Source: Ascidiimonas aurantiaca
Lineage (GTDB): Bacteria; Bacteroidota; Bacteroidia; Flavobacteriales; Flavobacteriaceae
Reading direction: 5' to 3'
Length of the DNA: 64,000 nucleotides
Assembly: GCF_037646345.1 (NCBI RefSeq)
Contig: NZ_JBBEWR010000014.1
Span: 62,001 to 126,000 of the forward strand
Each line of letters starts with the position of its first letter. Position 1 is the stretch's first letter. The notes beneath the pieces were generated by a model. It ran no database searches, had not been told where the DNA came from, and saw only the letters and a list, made by a program, of their open reading frames with translations. This document shows, piece after piece, positions 45,237-54,789 of the stretch. The position numbers and the translations under genes are program-made.

Positions 45237-47684
45237 ATGAAAGTCTTAAAGTTTGGTGGCACTTCAATTGCCAATGCTGAAAATATAAAACTCGTTAAAA
45301 ACATAGTTGAGCAGGAAGCGGTTCATGAACAACTGGTAGTAGTGGTATCTGCCATGGGGGGCATTACTGATATGCTTCTGGAAGCCCTTAACGAGGCTTC
45401 CCATAAAAATGAGAATTACCGCAACACCTTCGATGCCATAGAAAAAAGACACCTGGAAACAATTACTGCTTTGTTACCTGCCCGCACACGTGGTGAAGTA
45501 CTGGGTTATGTAAAAAAAGAATTAAATACACTGGAGACCTTATTAGAAGGTGCTTTCCTAATTGGAGAAGTAACTCCAAAACTATCTGATAAAGTAGTTA
45601 GTTACGGTGAACTCCTGTCTTCTTTTATTATTAGTGAATTTTTTATCTCAGAAGGTATTGATGGTATTTATAAAGATGCCAGAACCCTTATTAAAACCAA
45701 TGAAACGTTTGGAAAAGCTACTGTAGATTTTAAAAATACTCATACACTTTGTTCCCGATATTTTGGTACGGTAACGTATCAGGTAGTAGTAGTTCCCGGA
45801 TTTGTAGCGTTCTCAACTCAGGGCAATGCCACTACATTGGGAAGAGGAGGTTCTGACTATTCAGCCGCAATAATTGCCGGTGCTATCCATAGCAAAGAAC
45901 TGGCGATATGGACCGATGTGAGCGGTATGTACACAGCAAACCCTAAAATTGTAAAACAGGCATCAGCCATTACAGAGATCTCTTATCAGGAGGCCATGGA
46001 ACTATCACATTTTGGAGCTAAAGTGCTGTATCCTCCTACTGTACAACCGGTAGTTTCAAAAGAGATCCCCATTCGTATTAAAAATACATTTAAACCGGAA
46101 GATCCCGGTACCTTAATATGTAAAAGCACCCATAATCAAAACAAACCGGTACGGGGAATAAGCCATATAAGCAATATAGCATTGCTCACGCTGGAAGGTA
46201 GCGGTATGGTTGGGGTGCCGGGTGTATCAAAAAGGCTTTTTGAAGTATTATCGTATAAAGAAATTAATGTAATTTTTATAACACAGGCTTCTTCCGAACA
46301 CTCCATTTGCCTGGGTATCTCCCAAAGCCGTTGTGATGAAGCAAAAAAAGCTATCGACAAAACGTTTGAATATGAGATCTCACGTCGCAGGCTACAACCC
46401 TGCTATGTTGAAAAGGATCTGGCTATAGTAGCGCTTGTAGGTGATAATATGAAAAGTCATCAGGGATTAAGCGGTAAAATGTTCAGTGCTCTGGGACAAA
46501 ACAATGTAAATATCAGGGCTATTGCCCAGGGTGCTTCCGAAAGAAATATCTCTGCTGTAATTTGCAAAGAAGATGTAGTAAAAGCGCTAAATACGCTTCA
46601 TGAACGTTTTTTTGAAGAGCAGGTAAAACAACTGCACCTTTTTGTAACCGGAGTGGGTAATGTGGGAAGCAAATTCCTAAACCAGATACATCAGCAAAGA
46701 AAATACCTAAAAGAACAACTTAAGATACATATTCGGGTGGTAGGCATCTCCAATTCCCGAAAAATGTATTTTGACCCAAAAGGAATTTCGCTTACAAATT
46801 GGGAACATACTTTAGAAAACGGAAAAGCAGCATCGAAAGAGACATTTTTTGAAAAAGTAAGATCCCTGAACCTGCGTAACAGCATTTTTGTAGATAATAC
46901 GGCAAATGCCTCCGTGGCAGGTATGTATCATAAATACCTTCAAAACAGTATAGGTGTGGTAACCTGTAATAAAATTGCCTCTTCTTCCGAATATACCAAT
47001 TATGTATATTTAAAAGAACTCGCGCGAAGGTATGGGGCTTCTTTTCTTTTTGAAACTAATGTAGGTGCAGGCTTACCGGTAATAGATACGCTAAAACACC
47101 TTATTGCATCCGGCGACAAAATATACAGAATACAAGCCGTACTTTCCGGAAGCCTTAATTTTGTTTTCAATAATTTTGACACAAAACAACCTTTTCACAA
47201 TGTAGTCAAACAGGCTCAGGAAGAAGGATATACCGAGCCAGACCCCAAAATTGACCTGAGTGGTATTGACGTTATGCGTAAAATACTTATCCTGGCACGC
47301 GAAAGCGGGTATTCTTTAGAAATGGACTCTATTGAAAATCAATCATTTTTACCTAAAGAAAGTCTGGAAAGTAAAGATGTAGATGCCTTTTACAGATCAT
47401 TAGAAAAACATAAGGAGCATTTTAACACTCTCTATACAGAAGCCAACTCCAAGGGTTGCCGGCTCAAATATGTAGCCCAATTTGAAAATGGCAAGGCGAT
47501 GGTAGGCCTGCGGCACATCCCCAAAGAACACCCGTTCTATAACCTGGAAGGAAAAGACAATATAGTACTTTTTCATACCGAGCGCTATAAAGAACAGCCT
47601 CTGCTTATAAAAGGGGCCGGCGCCGGTGCCGAAGTAACAGCTTCCGGTATTTTTGCCGATGTGATAAGAGCAGGTAACTATTAA
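45237..47684 (+). CDS. thrA: Bifunctional aspartokinase / homoserine dehydrogenase
   Basis: An 815-residue fusion for the first and third steps from aspartate to threonine and methionine. Aspartokinase: MKVLKFGGTSIANAENI, and ATTLGRGGSDYSAAIIAGAI. Two ACT regulatory regions follow (about residues 310-460). The homoserine dehydrogenase part starts near 465 (LHLFVTGVGNVGSKFL), with VVTCNKIA, FLFETNVGAGLPVIDTL and GSLNFVFN. Heads the thrABC operon, with a leader of about 190 bases. Confidence 0.96.
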   Translation: MKVLKFGGTSIANAENIKLVKNIVEQEAVHEQLVVVVSAMGGITDMLLEALNEASHKNENYRNTFDAIEKRHLETITALLPARTRGEVLGYVKKELNTLETLLEGAFLIGEVTPKLSDKVVSYGELLSSFIISEFFISEGIDGIYKDARTLIKTNETFGKATVDFKNTHTLCSRYFGTVTYQVVVVPGFVAFSTQGNATTLGRGGSDYSAAIIAGAIHSKELAIWTDVSGMYTANPKIVKQASAITEISYQEAMELSHFGAKVLYPPTVQPVVSKEIPIRIKNTFKPEDPGTLICKSTHNQNKPVRGISHISNIALLTLEGSGMVGVPGVSKRLFEVLSYKEINVIFITQASSEHSICLGISQSRCDEAKKAIDKTFEYEISRRRLQPCYVEKDLAIVALVGDNMKSHQGLSGKMFSALGQNNVNIRAIAQGASERNISAVICKEDVVKALNTLHERFFEEQVKQLHLFVTGVGNVGSKFLNQIHQQRKYLKEQLKIHIRVVGISNSRKMYFDPKGISLTNWEHTLENGKAASKETFFEKVRSLNLRNSIFVDNTANASVAGMYHKYLQNSIGVVTCNKIASSSEYTNYVYLKELARRYGASFLFETNVGAGLPVIDTLKHLIASGDKIYRIQAVLSGSLNFVFNNFDTKQPFHNVVKQAQEEGYTEPDPKIDLSGIDVMRKILILARESGYSLEMDSIENQSFLPKESLESKDVDAFYRSLEKHKEHFNTLYTEANSKGCRLKYVAQFENGKAMVGLRHIPKEHPFYNLEGKDNIVLFHTERYKEQPLLIKGAGAGAEVTASGIFADVIRAGNY

Positions 47685-47695
47685 AGAAAGATCGT

Positions 47696-48622
47696 ATGAC
47701 AAAATCAATAAAAGTTCATTGCCCGGCCACCATAGCCAACATTTCCTGTGGTTTTGATGTATTAGGCTTATGTCTGGAAACCATAGGAGATGAAATGCAG
47801 GTGCGTACCCTTCCCGAAAATGAAATACGTATTTCAGAGATAAAAGGCGGTGATCTTTCGCTTGATCCTTTGAAAAATGTAGCAGGGGTAGCTGCCCTGG
47901 CTTTAAAACAACATTTGTGTACCGATACAGGTTTTGAGATCTCTATACATAAAAAGATCAAACCCGGAAGTGGTATAGGGAGCAGTGCCGCCAGTGCTGC
48001 CGGAGCAGTTTTTGCTATTAACGCTTTATTGAATATGCCGCTCACGCCTGAAGAACTCATCCCCTTTGCGATGGCGGGTGAAGAACTCGCCTCAGGCACG
48101 AAACATGCTGACAATGTTGCTCCTGCGCTTTTGGGAGGTTTTACCCTGATCAGGAGTTACGAACCATTAGATGTGATAAAAATACACACCCCACCCGAAC
48201 TTTACGTATCTGTAATACACCCACATATAGAGGTAAAGACTTCTGATGCACGGGCTATTTTAAAGAAAAAAATACCCATGGAAAAAGCCATCACTCAATG
48301 GGGAAACGTGGGAGGGCTTATAAGCGGTTTGTACACTGAAGATTATGATCTGATAGGACGGTCACTTGAAGATGTCATTGTAGAACCCCTGCGAAGCATT
48401 CTTATTCCGGGATTTTATGATCTCAAAAAAGCAGCATTACAGGCAGGAGCCCTCGGATGTGGAATTTCAGGATCAGGGCCTTCCGTTTTTGCACTTAGTA
48501 AAAGTAAAGAAACCGCAAAACATGTTGCCAAAGCAATGAGTGAAGTTTATACTGTAACAGGTATTCCTCATCAAGTATATCTCTCGGGAGTAAACAAAAA
48601 AGGCATAAAAATAATTGCGTAA
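47696..48622 (+). CDS. thrB: Homoserine kinase
   Basis: A 308-residue GHMP kinase. The ATP loop is PGSGIGSSAASAAGAVFA, with an N-terminal VHCPATIANISCGFDVLGLCL and a C-terminal GCGISGSGPSVFAL. It phosphorylates homoserine for ThrC. It begins 11 bp after thrA and ends 29 bp before thrC. Confidence 0.96.
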   Translation: MTKSIKVHCPATIANISCGFDVLGLCLETIGDEMQVRTLPENEIRISEIKGGDLSLDPLKNVAGVAALALKQHLCTDTGFEISIHKKIKPGSGIGSSAASAAGAVFAINALLNMPLTPEELIPFAMAGEELASGTKHADNVAPALLGGFTLIRSYEPLDVIKIHTPPELYVSVIHPHIEVKTSDARAILKKKIPMEKAITQWGNVGGLISGLYTEDYDLIGRSLEDVIVEPLRSILIPGFYDLKKAALQAGALGCGISGSGPSVFALSKSKETAKHVAKAMSEVYTVTGIPHQVYLSGVNKKGIKIIA

Positions 48623-48651
48623 AATTCAAGAGCAAATAAATAGTTTCGTAT

Positions 48652-49950
48652 ATGTATTACAAGAGCCTTAACAACCATTCTGCAAAAGCATCTTTTAAAG
48701 AGGCCGTTATTAATGGGCTTGCTCCCGATAAAGGGCTTTATTTTCCGGAGGCCATCCCATCGCTCTCTCGTAATTTTATAGAAAATCTGCATACACTCTC
48801 CCATAGTGAGATCGCTTTTCATGTTATTCAACCGTTTATTGGAAAGGAGATCCCATCTAAAACACTATCTTCTATTATTGAAGATACTCTGTGTTTCGAT
48901 TTTCCACTTGTAGAGATCCTGCCTTCGGTGTTTAGTCTGGAACTTTTTCACGGCCCTACCATGGCTTTTAAAGATGTTGGAGCTCGATTTATGGCACGAT
49001 GTCTCGGTTATTTTAATTCAGATAAAAATGAAAATAAAATAACCGTACTGGTCGCTACTTCCGGAGATACAGGAGGGGCCGTAGCCAATGGTTTTTTGGG
49101 AGTTGATCATGTAAATGTTGTGATCCTTTACCCCAGTGGTAAAGTAAGTGCTATACAGGAAAAACAGCTAACCACCCTGGGCCAGAATATAACGGCACTT
49201 GAAGTAAACGGCACTTTTGATGACTGTCAGGAAATGGTAAAAACCGCTTTTCTCGATCAGCAACTGGCTTCATTGCGGCTAACTTCTGCCAACTCTATTA
49301 ACATTGCCCGATGGTTACCACAGATGTTCTACTATTTTTTTGCTTACAAAACACTGCAGGAGAAAAAAATACAGGATGACCTCGTGATCTCAGTCCCCAG
49401 TGGAAATTTTGGGAATATCTGTGCCGGAATGATAGCCATGCGCCTGGGTTTGCCCGTCACTCATTTTATTGCCGCCACCAATGTGAATGACACCGTAGTA
49501 AAATTCCTGGAAACCGGTATTTATGAACCCAAATCATCTATACAAACAGTTTCAAACGCTATGGATGTAGGAAACCCCAGCAATTTTGTTCGCATACAAA
49601 AACTTATGAATAATGACATTCACAAATTAAAATCTGTATTTTCATCTTACAGCTTTTCTGATAAAGCAACTCGTAAAGCTATGAAACACGTGTATAAAAA
49701 AACAGGATACATATTAGATCCTCATGGTGCTATAGGATATCTGGGATTAATTGAACATTTTAAATCCCATCCCCAAAAGACCGGTGTATTCCTTGAAACC
49801 GCACACCCCGCGAAATTTTTAGATACGGTTGAAAGTGTTATAGGAGAAAGTATAGACATACCCGAACAACTCGCTCTAGTAATAAACCAGAAAAAACATA
49901 GCATTCAGATCAAAGATTATGAAGCGCTTAAAAGCTACCTTTTAAGCTAA
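48652..49950 (+). CDS. thrC: Threonine synthase
   Basis: A 432-residue PLP enzyme that makes threonine from phosphohomoserine. It opens MYYKSLNNHSAKASFKEAVINGLAPDKGLYFPE, and the PLP lysine lies in HGPTMAFKDVGARF. VATSGDTGGAVANGF and SVPSGNFGNICAGMIA hold the phosphate-binding loops. The length and the GLYFPE start fit the longer type of ThrC. Last gene of the operon. Confidence 0.96.
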   Translation: MYYKSLNNHSAKASFKEAVINGLAPDKGLYFPEAIPSLSRNFIENLHTLSHSEIAFHVIQPFIGKEIPSKTLSSIIEDTLCFDFPLVEILPSVFSLELFHGPTMAFKDVGARFMARCLGYFNSDKNENKITVLVATSGDTGGAVANGFLGVDHVNVVILYPSGKVSAIQEKQLTTLGQNITALEVNGTFDDCQEMVKTAFLDQQLASLRLTSANSINIARWLPQMFYYFFAYKTLQEKKIQDDLVISVPSGNFGNICAGMIAMRLGLPVTHFIAATNVNDTVVKFLETGIYEPKSSIQTVSNAMDVGNPSNFVRIQKLMNNDIHKLKSVFSSYSFSDKATRKAMKHVYKKTGYILDPHGAIGYLGLIEHFKSHPQKTGVFLETAHPAKFLDTVESVIGESIDIPEQLALVINQKKHSIQIKDYEALKSYLLS

Positions 49951-50048
49951 AAGCCACTAATGGGTTATTTTCCTCTATTAAGTACGCTACCTGACTATTG
50001 TTAATAAACATTGGGAGAAGCCTGTGAGACTTTATGACATATTTTCAA

Positions 50049-50056
50049 TAAATTTG
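50049..50056 (+). promoter_or_regulatory. -7 box upstream of gcvT with a structured 5' leader
   Basis: TAAATTTG. Transcription would begin near 50063, leaving a leader of about 100 bases that contains CCCGTA / TACGGG and a CGCA-rich hairpin. I do not recognise a known riboswitch in it. No TTG partner at the proper distance. Confidence 0.35.
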
Positions 50057-50165
50057 CGCCGATCTCAAGTCGCCTTCCCTTGTTGCGAACGCATGCTTGC
50101 GGTTGTAGTATCTCCCGTAATTATGACTACGGGCCTGTTCAAATTAATTAAAAATTAAAAAGTTC

Positions 50166-51242
50166 ATGATGAAAAATACCGCACTTACTGAAACACACAT
50201 TGCCTTAGGCGCTAAAATGGTTCCTTTTGCAGGATATAATATGCCCGTACAATATGAAGGAGTGAATATTGAACATGAAACCGTACGAAAAAGCTCAGGT
50301 ATTTTTGATGTAAGTCATATGGGTGAATTTCTCGTTAAAGGCCCCAATGCATTGGCTCTTATTCAAAAAGTAAGCAGCAACGACGCGTCCAAGCTTATTG
50401 AAGGGCAGGCACAATACAGTTGTCTTCCCAATGAGGATGGGGGTATTGTTGATGACCTGATCATCTACAAAATAAAGGAAGAAGAATATTTACTTGTGGT
50501 AAATGCTTCTAACATAGAGAAAGATTGGAACTGGATAAGTGAGCGAAACACCATGAATGCAGAACTTGTCAATATTTCTGACGACTTTTCTTTGTTGGCC
50601 GTTCAGGGTCCTGAAACTACGCGCTTATTGCAGTCGCTTACCTCTGTGAATTTGCAGGATATAAAATATTACCATTTTGTAGTAGGAGACTTTGCAGGGG
50701 TTGCGCATGTCATTATTTCCAATATCGGTTATACGGGAAGCGGTGGTTTTGAGATTTATTGCCATAATAAAGATGCCCAGGTTATTTGGGATGCTATCGC
50801 AAAACTGGATATAAAGCCTATTGGCCTGGCAGCGCGTGACACCTTAAGACTGGAAATGGGGTTTTGTCTTTACGGGAATGATATAGATGACCAGACCTCT
50901 CCCCTGGAAGCCGGATTGGGGTGGATCACCAAATTCACAAAAGATTTTACCAACTCAGAGGCTCTTAAAAAACAAAAAGAAGAAGGCGTAAGCCGAAAAC
51001 TGGTAGGTTTTGAACTTACTGAACGAGGTATTCCCAGAAAAGGATATGAAATAGTTGATCAGGAAGGACAGGTAATTGGCATAGTGACCAGCGGTACGAT
51101 GTCCCCTTCCCTGCAAAAGGGAATTGGATTAGGATATGTACCTGTGGCATTTTCAATGCCGGGTAGTGCCATTGCTATTCGAATCCGTAAGAATGATGTA
51201 CCTGCTACCGTAGTGAAGCCCCCTTTTTATAAAAAGAGTTGA
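50166..51242 (+). CDS. gcvT: Glycine cleavage system T protein (aminomethyltransferase)
   Basis: A 358-residue folate enzyme that passes the methylene group from the H protein to tetrahydrofolate. Blocks include MVPFAGYNMPVQYEGVNIEHETVRKSSGIFDVSHMGEF, DDLIIYKI, GYTGSGGFEIYC, LAARDTLRLEMGFCLYGNDID and VTSGTMSPSLQKGIGLGYV. Its operon partners here are glsA (3 bp later) and an SDR gene, not the gcvH and gcvP genes. Confidence 0.96.
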   Translation: MMKNTALTETHIALGAKMVPFAGYNMPVQYEGVNIEHETVRKSSGIFDVSHMGEFLVKGPNALALIQKVSSNDASKLIEGQAQYSCLPNEDGGIVDDLIIYKIKEEEYLLVVNASNIEKDWNWISERNTMNAELVNISDDFSLLAVQGPETTRLLQSLTSVNLQDIKYYHFVVGDFAGVAHVIISNIGYTGSGGFEIYCHNKDAQVIWDAIAKLDIKPIGLAARDTLRLEMGFCLYGNDIDDQTSPLEAGLGWITKFTKDFTNSEALKKQKEEGVSRKLVGFELTERGIPRKGYEIVDQEGQVIGIVTSGTMSPSLQKGIGLGYVPVAFSMPGSAIAIRIRKNDVPATVVKPPFYKKS

Positions 51243-51245
51243 GTT

Positions 51246-52163
51246 ATGAACTACCAGAAGGTTCTTAACAACATTCATTCAAGCATACAAAAAGAAGAAA
51301 ACAAAGGAGCCGTTGCCTCTTATATCCCAGAGTTATCAGGAATAGATATTACCAAATTCGGTATGTACCTGCAGATGCTTGACGGAGCCGAATATCATAC
51401 AGGAGCGGTAGATGAAAAGTTCTCCATACAAAGTATTTCTAAAGTATTTAGTCTTATTCAGGCTACCGGTATGGTAAATAATACGAATGAAATATTGAAG
51501 CGCGTAGGCGTTGAGCCTTCTGGTAATCCTTTTAATTTCCTTTCACTTCTAGAACTTGAACAGGGTATTCCCAGAAATCCGTTCATAAATGCAGGAGCGC
51601 TGGTTATTTCAGATATCCTCATCTCAGGTTTGGACTCTCCTAAAAGTCAGTTTTTAGATTTTGTTAGGACCTTAACAGGCGACCATGATATACATTATCA
51701 CGAAAAGGTAGCCCTTTCTGAAAAAAGAACAGGACACCGAAATGCTGCTGCTGCACATTTGTTAAGATCATTTGGCAACCTGGTAAACGATGTTGATGAG
51801 GTACTGGATTTTTATTGTTATCAATGTGCCATTGCCATGTCATGCCGGCAGCTCGCCAAAGCTTTTTGTGTTTTTATAAACAAAGGAAAATGCCTTCGCA
51901 ACTGCCCCTACCTTTCTGTTAATCAGGTAAAAAGAATCAATGCCATAATGCTTACCTGTGGTTTTTACGATGAAGCCGGTGAGTTTGCCTTTGAAGTAGG
52001 ACTACCCGGTAAAAGTGGTGTAGGCGGTGGCATTGTTGCCGTACATCCCGGTAAATACAGTATTGCTACCTGGGCACCGGGTCTCAACCCAAAAGGCAAC
52101 TCAAAACTGGGTATGCAGGCCCTGGAGCTATTTACCACCCAAACCGGTTATTCAATATTCTAG
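51246..52163 (+). CDS. glsA: Glutaminase A
   Basis: A 305-residue serine-dependent amidohydrolase of the beta-lactamase-like fold that releases ammonia from glutamine. The active serine and lysine lie in FSIQSISKVFSL (SxxK). NPFINAGALVISDIL, CSCR-like AMSCRQLAKAF and SGVGGGIVAV are typical. The gene begins 3 bp after gcvT, so the two are probably cotranscribed. Confidence 0.95.
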   Translation: MNYQKVLNNIHSSIQKEENKGAVASYIPELSGIDITKFGMYLQMLDGAEYHTGAVDEKFSIQSISKVFSLIQATGMVNNTNEILKRVGVEPSGNPFNFLSLLELEQGIPRNPFINAGALVISDILISGLDSPKSQFLDFVRTLTGDHDIHYHEKVALSEKRTGHRNAAAAHLLRSFGNLVNDVDEVLDFYCYQCAIAMSCRQLAKAFCVFINKGKCLRNCPYLSVNQVKRINAIMLTCGFYDEAGEFAFEVGLPGKSGVGGGIVAVHPGKYSIATWAPGLNPKGNSKLGMQALELFTTQTGYSIF

Positions 52164-52166
52164 ATC

Positions 52167-52994
52167 TTGAACAGAATACTCATATTAGGAGGCAGTGGTT
52201 TTATAGGGTACACACTCTACAAAGAACTCTGTCAGTACATGCCTACTTATGGTACTTACTTTTCCAATAAATCTTTTGTTGAGAATCAGCATTTTTTGAG
52301 GTTTGATATGGAGACAGAAGGGCTGGAACCCATTTTAAAAAGGCTAAACCCTACTCATATTATCTCCAGCATTCGCGGGGATTTTGAAGCTCAGACCGAA
52401 CTCCATCAGGAACTCGCACAATATAGCAAGCAAAGTCGTTGTAAAATAATCTTTCTTTCTTCTGCCAATGTTTTTGATGCTTTTTCAAACTACCCTTCAT
52501 ACGAGTTTGACAAAACATTATCAGAGAGCATTTATGGAAAAGTCAAAATCAAGGCTGAGAACCTGTTTTTAAGGCTTCCTCAAAAACAATACGTAATTGC
52601 CCGTTTGCCTATGGTTTTTGGATCACAGTCTCCCAGAATAAAAGAGCTTAAAACCTTCTTAACTCAAAAGAACGCTTATGAAGTGTTTCCCAATCTGGTT
52701 ATGAACGTTACCACAGCCAGTAAACTGGCACAACAAATTCACTATATTATTAACAGAAGTAAAGATGGGATTTTTCATCTGGGTACGTACGATCTGGTAC
52801 ATCATGACGAATTTATACAAGAGCTGTCTCATAAACTGGGGTTTGTAAAACCACTTTTTAAAAAAGTATATACCTCCAATCAGGATCGTTTTCTGGCTGT
52901 ATTGCCTAAAGATAGTTTATTGCCAAAACACCTTCAGATAAATAGTTATGAAGTAATTGATGAAAGTGTTTTACCTTTACGTAACTATTCATAG
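52167..52994 (+). CDS. SDR / RmlD-like NAD-dependent sugar epimerase-reductase
   Basis: A 275-residue Rossmann protein with the nucleotide loop GGSGFIG at residues 8-14, an IIFLSSANVFD strand and a YGKVKIK site (YxxxK). It resembles dTDP-4-dehydrorhamnose reductase-type enzymes, but the substrate is unclear. The start is TTG at 52167, 3 bp after glsA; the N-terminus MNRILILGGSGF fits the family exactly, so the unusual start is well supported. No other sugar gene lies beside it. Confidence 0.82.
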   Translation: MNRILILGGSGFIGYTLYKELCQYMPTYGTYFSNKSFVENQHFLRFDMETEGLEPILKRLNPTHIISSIRGDFEAQTELHQELAQYSKQSRCKIIFLSSANVFDAFSNYPSYEFDKTLSESIYGKVKIKAENLFLRLPQKQYVIARLPMVFGSQSPRIKELKTFLTQKNAYEVFPNLVMNVTTASKLAQQIHYIINRSKDGIFHLGTYDLVHHDEFIQELSHKLGFVKPLFKKVYTSNQDRFLAVLPKDSLLPKHLQINSYEVIDESVLPLRNYS

Positions 52995-53020
52995 ATTTTA
53001 AAAAAATAAAGAAAAAATTC

Positions 53021-53308
53021 ATGGAAAAACTCACCTCACAACAGATCGATGAAAAGCTAAAAAGCTTTGAAGGCTGGGAATACAAGGAGAATGCCATTGA
53101 AACCACCTTCGAATTTTCTGATTTTAAAGACACTTTTTCGGTTATGACCCGAATAGCATTCGAAGCTGAGATCATGCAACATCATCCAGACTGGAGCAAT
53201 GTTTACAATACCCTTACCATACGCCTTTCTACTCATGATGCCGGAGGGGTAACGCAAAAAGATTTTGACCTGGCTCAGGTAATCGAGAATATTATAGAAA
53301 GCGAATAA
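53021..53308 (+). CDS. 4a-hydroxytetrahydrobiopterin dehydratase (pterin carbinolamine dehydratase)
   Basis: A 95-residue protein with the active-site motif MQHHPDWSNVYNTLTIRLSTHDAGG, the three catalytic histidines being the HH pair and the H of THD. It recycles the pterin cofactor of aromatic amino-acid hydroxylases, which are often present in Flavobacteriia. Located 26 bp after the SDR gene, likely the same transcript. Confidence 0.93.
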   Translation: MEKLTSQQIDEKLKSFEGWEYKENAIETTFEFSDFKDTFSVMTRIAFEAEIMQHHPDWSNVYNTLTIRLSTHDAGGVTQKDFDLAQVIENIIESE

Positions 53309-53337
53309 ATTGCTTTTTAAAAATATCCCAATTTAAT

Positions 53338-53345
53338 TACATTTG
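53338..53345 (+). promoter_or_regulatory. -7 box upstream of the YebC gene
   Basis: TACATTTG, with a TTG 25 bases upstream (slightly beyond normal spacing). About 22 bases before the ATG. Confidence 0.35.
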
Positions 53346-53367
53346 TTCAGTTAAAATAGAATACTGT

Positions 53368-54078
53368 ATGGGAAGAGCCTTTGAATTCAGAAAAGCAAGA
53401 AAAATGAAGCGGTGGTCAGCAATGGCCAAAACCTTTACCCGAATAGGTAAAGACATTGTAATTGCGGTGAAAGAAGGCGGGCCCAATCCTGAAAGTAATT
53501 CGAGATTACGAGCGATTATTCAAAATGCCAAGGCCGTCAATATGCCTAAAGAAAATATTGAACGTGCCATTAAAAAAGCCAGTGATAAGAATACCCAAAA
53601 CTATAAAGAAGTACTTTTTGAGGGTTATGCCCCTCACGGTATTGCCATATTGGTAGAAACCGCTACCGATAATAACAATCGTACCGTAGCAAATGTGCGA
53701 AGCTACTTTAATAAGTGTAATGGCAATCTCGGAACCAGTGGCTCTGTAGAGTTCATGTTTGACCATATCTGCAACTTTCGTGTCGATCCGGATGGTATTG
53801 ATCCCGAAGAACTCGAGCTGGAATTTATAGATTTTGGTGTAGAAGAGGTTTTTACCGATGATGATGGTATAATGTTATACGCACCTTTTGCCAGTTTTGG
53901 GGCCATTCAGAAAGAACTGGAAAATCGCAATATAGAAATCCTGTCTTCCGGATTTGAAAGAATTCCACAGGTAACCAAAACCCTAAATGAAGAACAAACC
54001 GCCGAGGTTGAAAAGTTATTGGAAATGCTGGAAGAAGATGATGATGTACAAAACGTATATCATTCCTTGCAGGAATAG
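53368..54078 (+). CDS. YebC/PmpR family transcriptional regulator
   Basis: A 236-residue protein starting MGRAFEFRKARKMKRWSAMAKTFTRIGKDI, the usual N-terminus (the more common start being MAGHSKW). NSRLRAIIQNAKAVNMPKENIERAIKKA, YEGYAPHGIAILVE-type and NRTVANVRSYFNKCNGNLGTSGSVEFMF follow. YebC proteins bind DNA and have been linked both to transcription control and to translation of proline-rich stretches. The stop is followed by an inverted repeat (ATCTCAGG / CCTGAGAT, 54083-54100) without a T run. Confidence 0.93.
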   Translation: MGRAFEFRKARKMKRWSAMAKTFTRIGKDIVIAVKEGGPNPESNSRLRAIIQNAKAVNMPKENIERAIKKASDKNTQNYKEVLFEGYAPHGIAILVETATDNNNRTVANVRSYFNKCNGNLGTSGSVEFMFDHICNFRVDPDGIDPEELELEFIDFGVEEVFTDDDGIMLYAPFASFGAIQKELENRNIEILSSGFERIPQVTKTLNEEQTAEVEKLLEMLEEDDDVQNVYHSLQE

Positions 54079-54245
54079 TGATATCTCAGGAACCTGAGAT
54101 CACAAAAAGAAAACCTATCCTGAAAGGTAGTAACTGGACTTTCTTTTGTTTTCAATAGCAGTAAAATTCACTTAAAGTGTTGCACTTTTCAACTGTATTT
54201 CTCTTTACTCGAAAACAGGTTTATGAAAAAAGTACGCTTTCCTGA
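54079..54245. other. Intergenic stretch after the YebC gene
   Basis: About 170 bp containing the inverted repeat 54083-54100; no gene is seen before the decayed region begins. Confidence 0.4.
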
Positions 54246-54727
54246 AAAAAGCTGAGGCGTACTCTTAATGAAATTGCCAACGAAGTACTATTTCAACCAG
54301 AAAAGATCAAAATTAATATAAAGTACATCTGGCATGGGCTTATTATCCTGATGGCAAATGGTGGAGACCTTCTCCTGTAGAAAAAGCATCAGGTTCGGGT
54401 AGCTCTCATATCACAACAGAAGATCATGTACTATTTTTAATTGTGCGTTCTCAATGATACCAAAGTAAGCCACCGTTTAAGAGAAGAACAATTTAGCATT
54501 TCCTTCAACCAAAATAGAAGATACTTAACGTCTGTCACTCTTAACATAGCTTGTCCCTAACTATCATGATTTGGACTTGAGTGTATATTTATACGTTTGA
54601 TGATGAAAAAGTAACCGGGCGCACAGAAACTAACCCTGGAAAACGCACCCCGGCTGTTTTTATGCCTGCTAAAACCAGGGCTCATAAGTGTTTTCAACGC
54701 ATCAAACAGGAACCATGTAATGTATAA
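54246..54727 (+). pseudogene. Decayed gene, readable in three shifting frames
   Basis: No single frame is open, yet successive segments read as protein: TLNEIANEVLFQPEKIKIN (from about 54261), then YKVHLAWAYYPDGKWWRPSP to VRSQ (54317-54457), then LNDTKVSHRLREEQFSISF to NIACP (about 54450-54560), then FDDEKVTGRTETNPGKRTP to EPCNV (54596-54727). Each ends in a frameshift or stop. The Trp-rich composition and the balanced residues argue for a real former gene. The family is not recognised. It lies between YebC and the large T9SS gene, which is convergent. Confidence 0.55.
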
Positions 54728-54789
54728 AACAGCAAAATACTGGGATACATAAAAAATTTATAAATATGGAAAAACAAAAAATAGCCCCT

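Noticed and set aside
54083..54100. ATCTCAGG/CCTGAGAT considered as the YebC terminator
   Set aside because: The stem is good but no T run follows on either strand.
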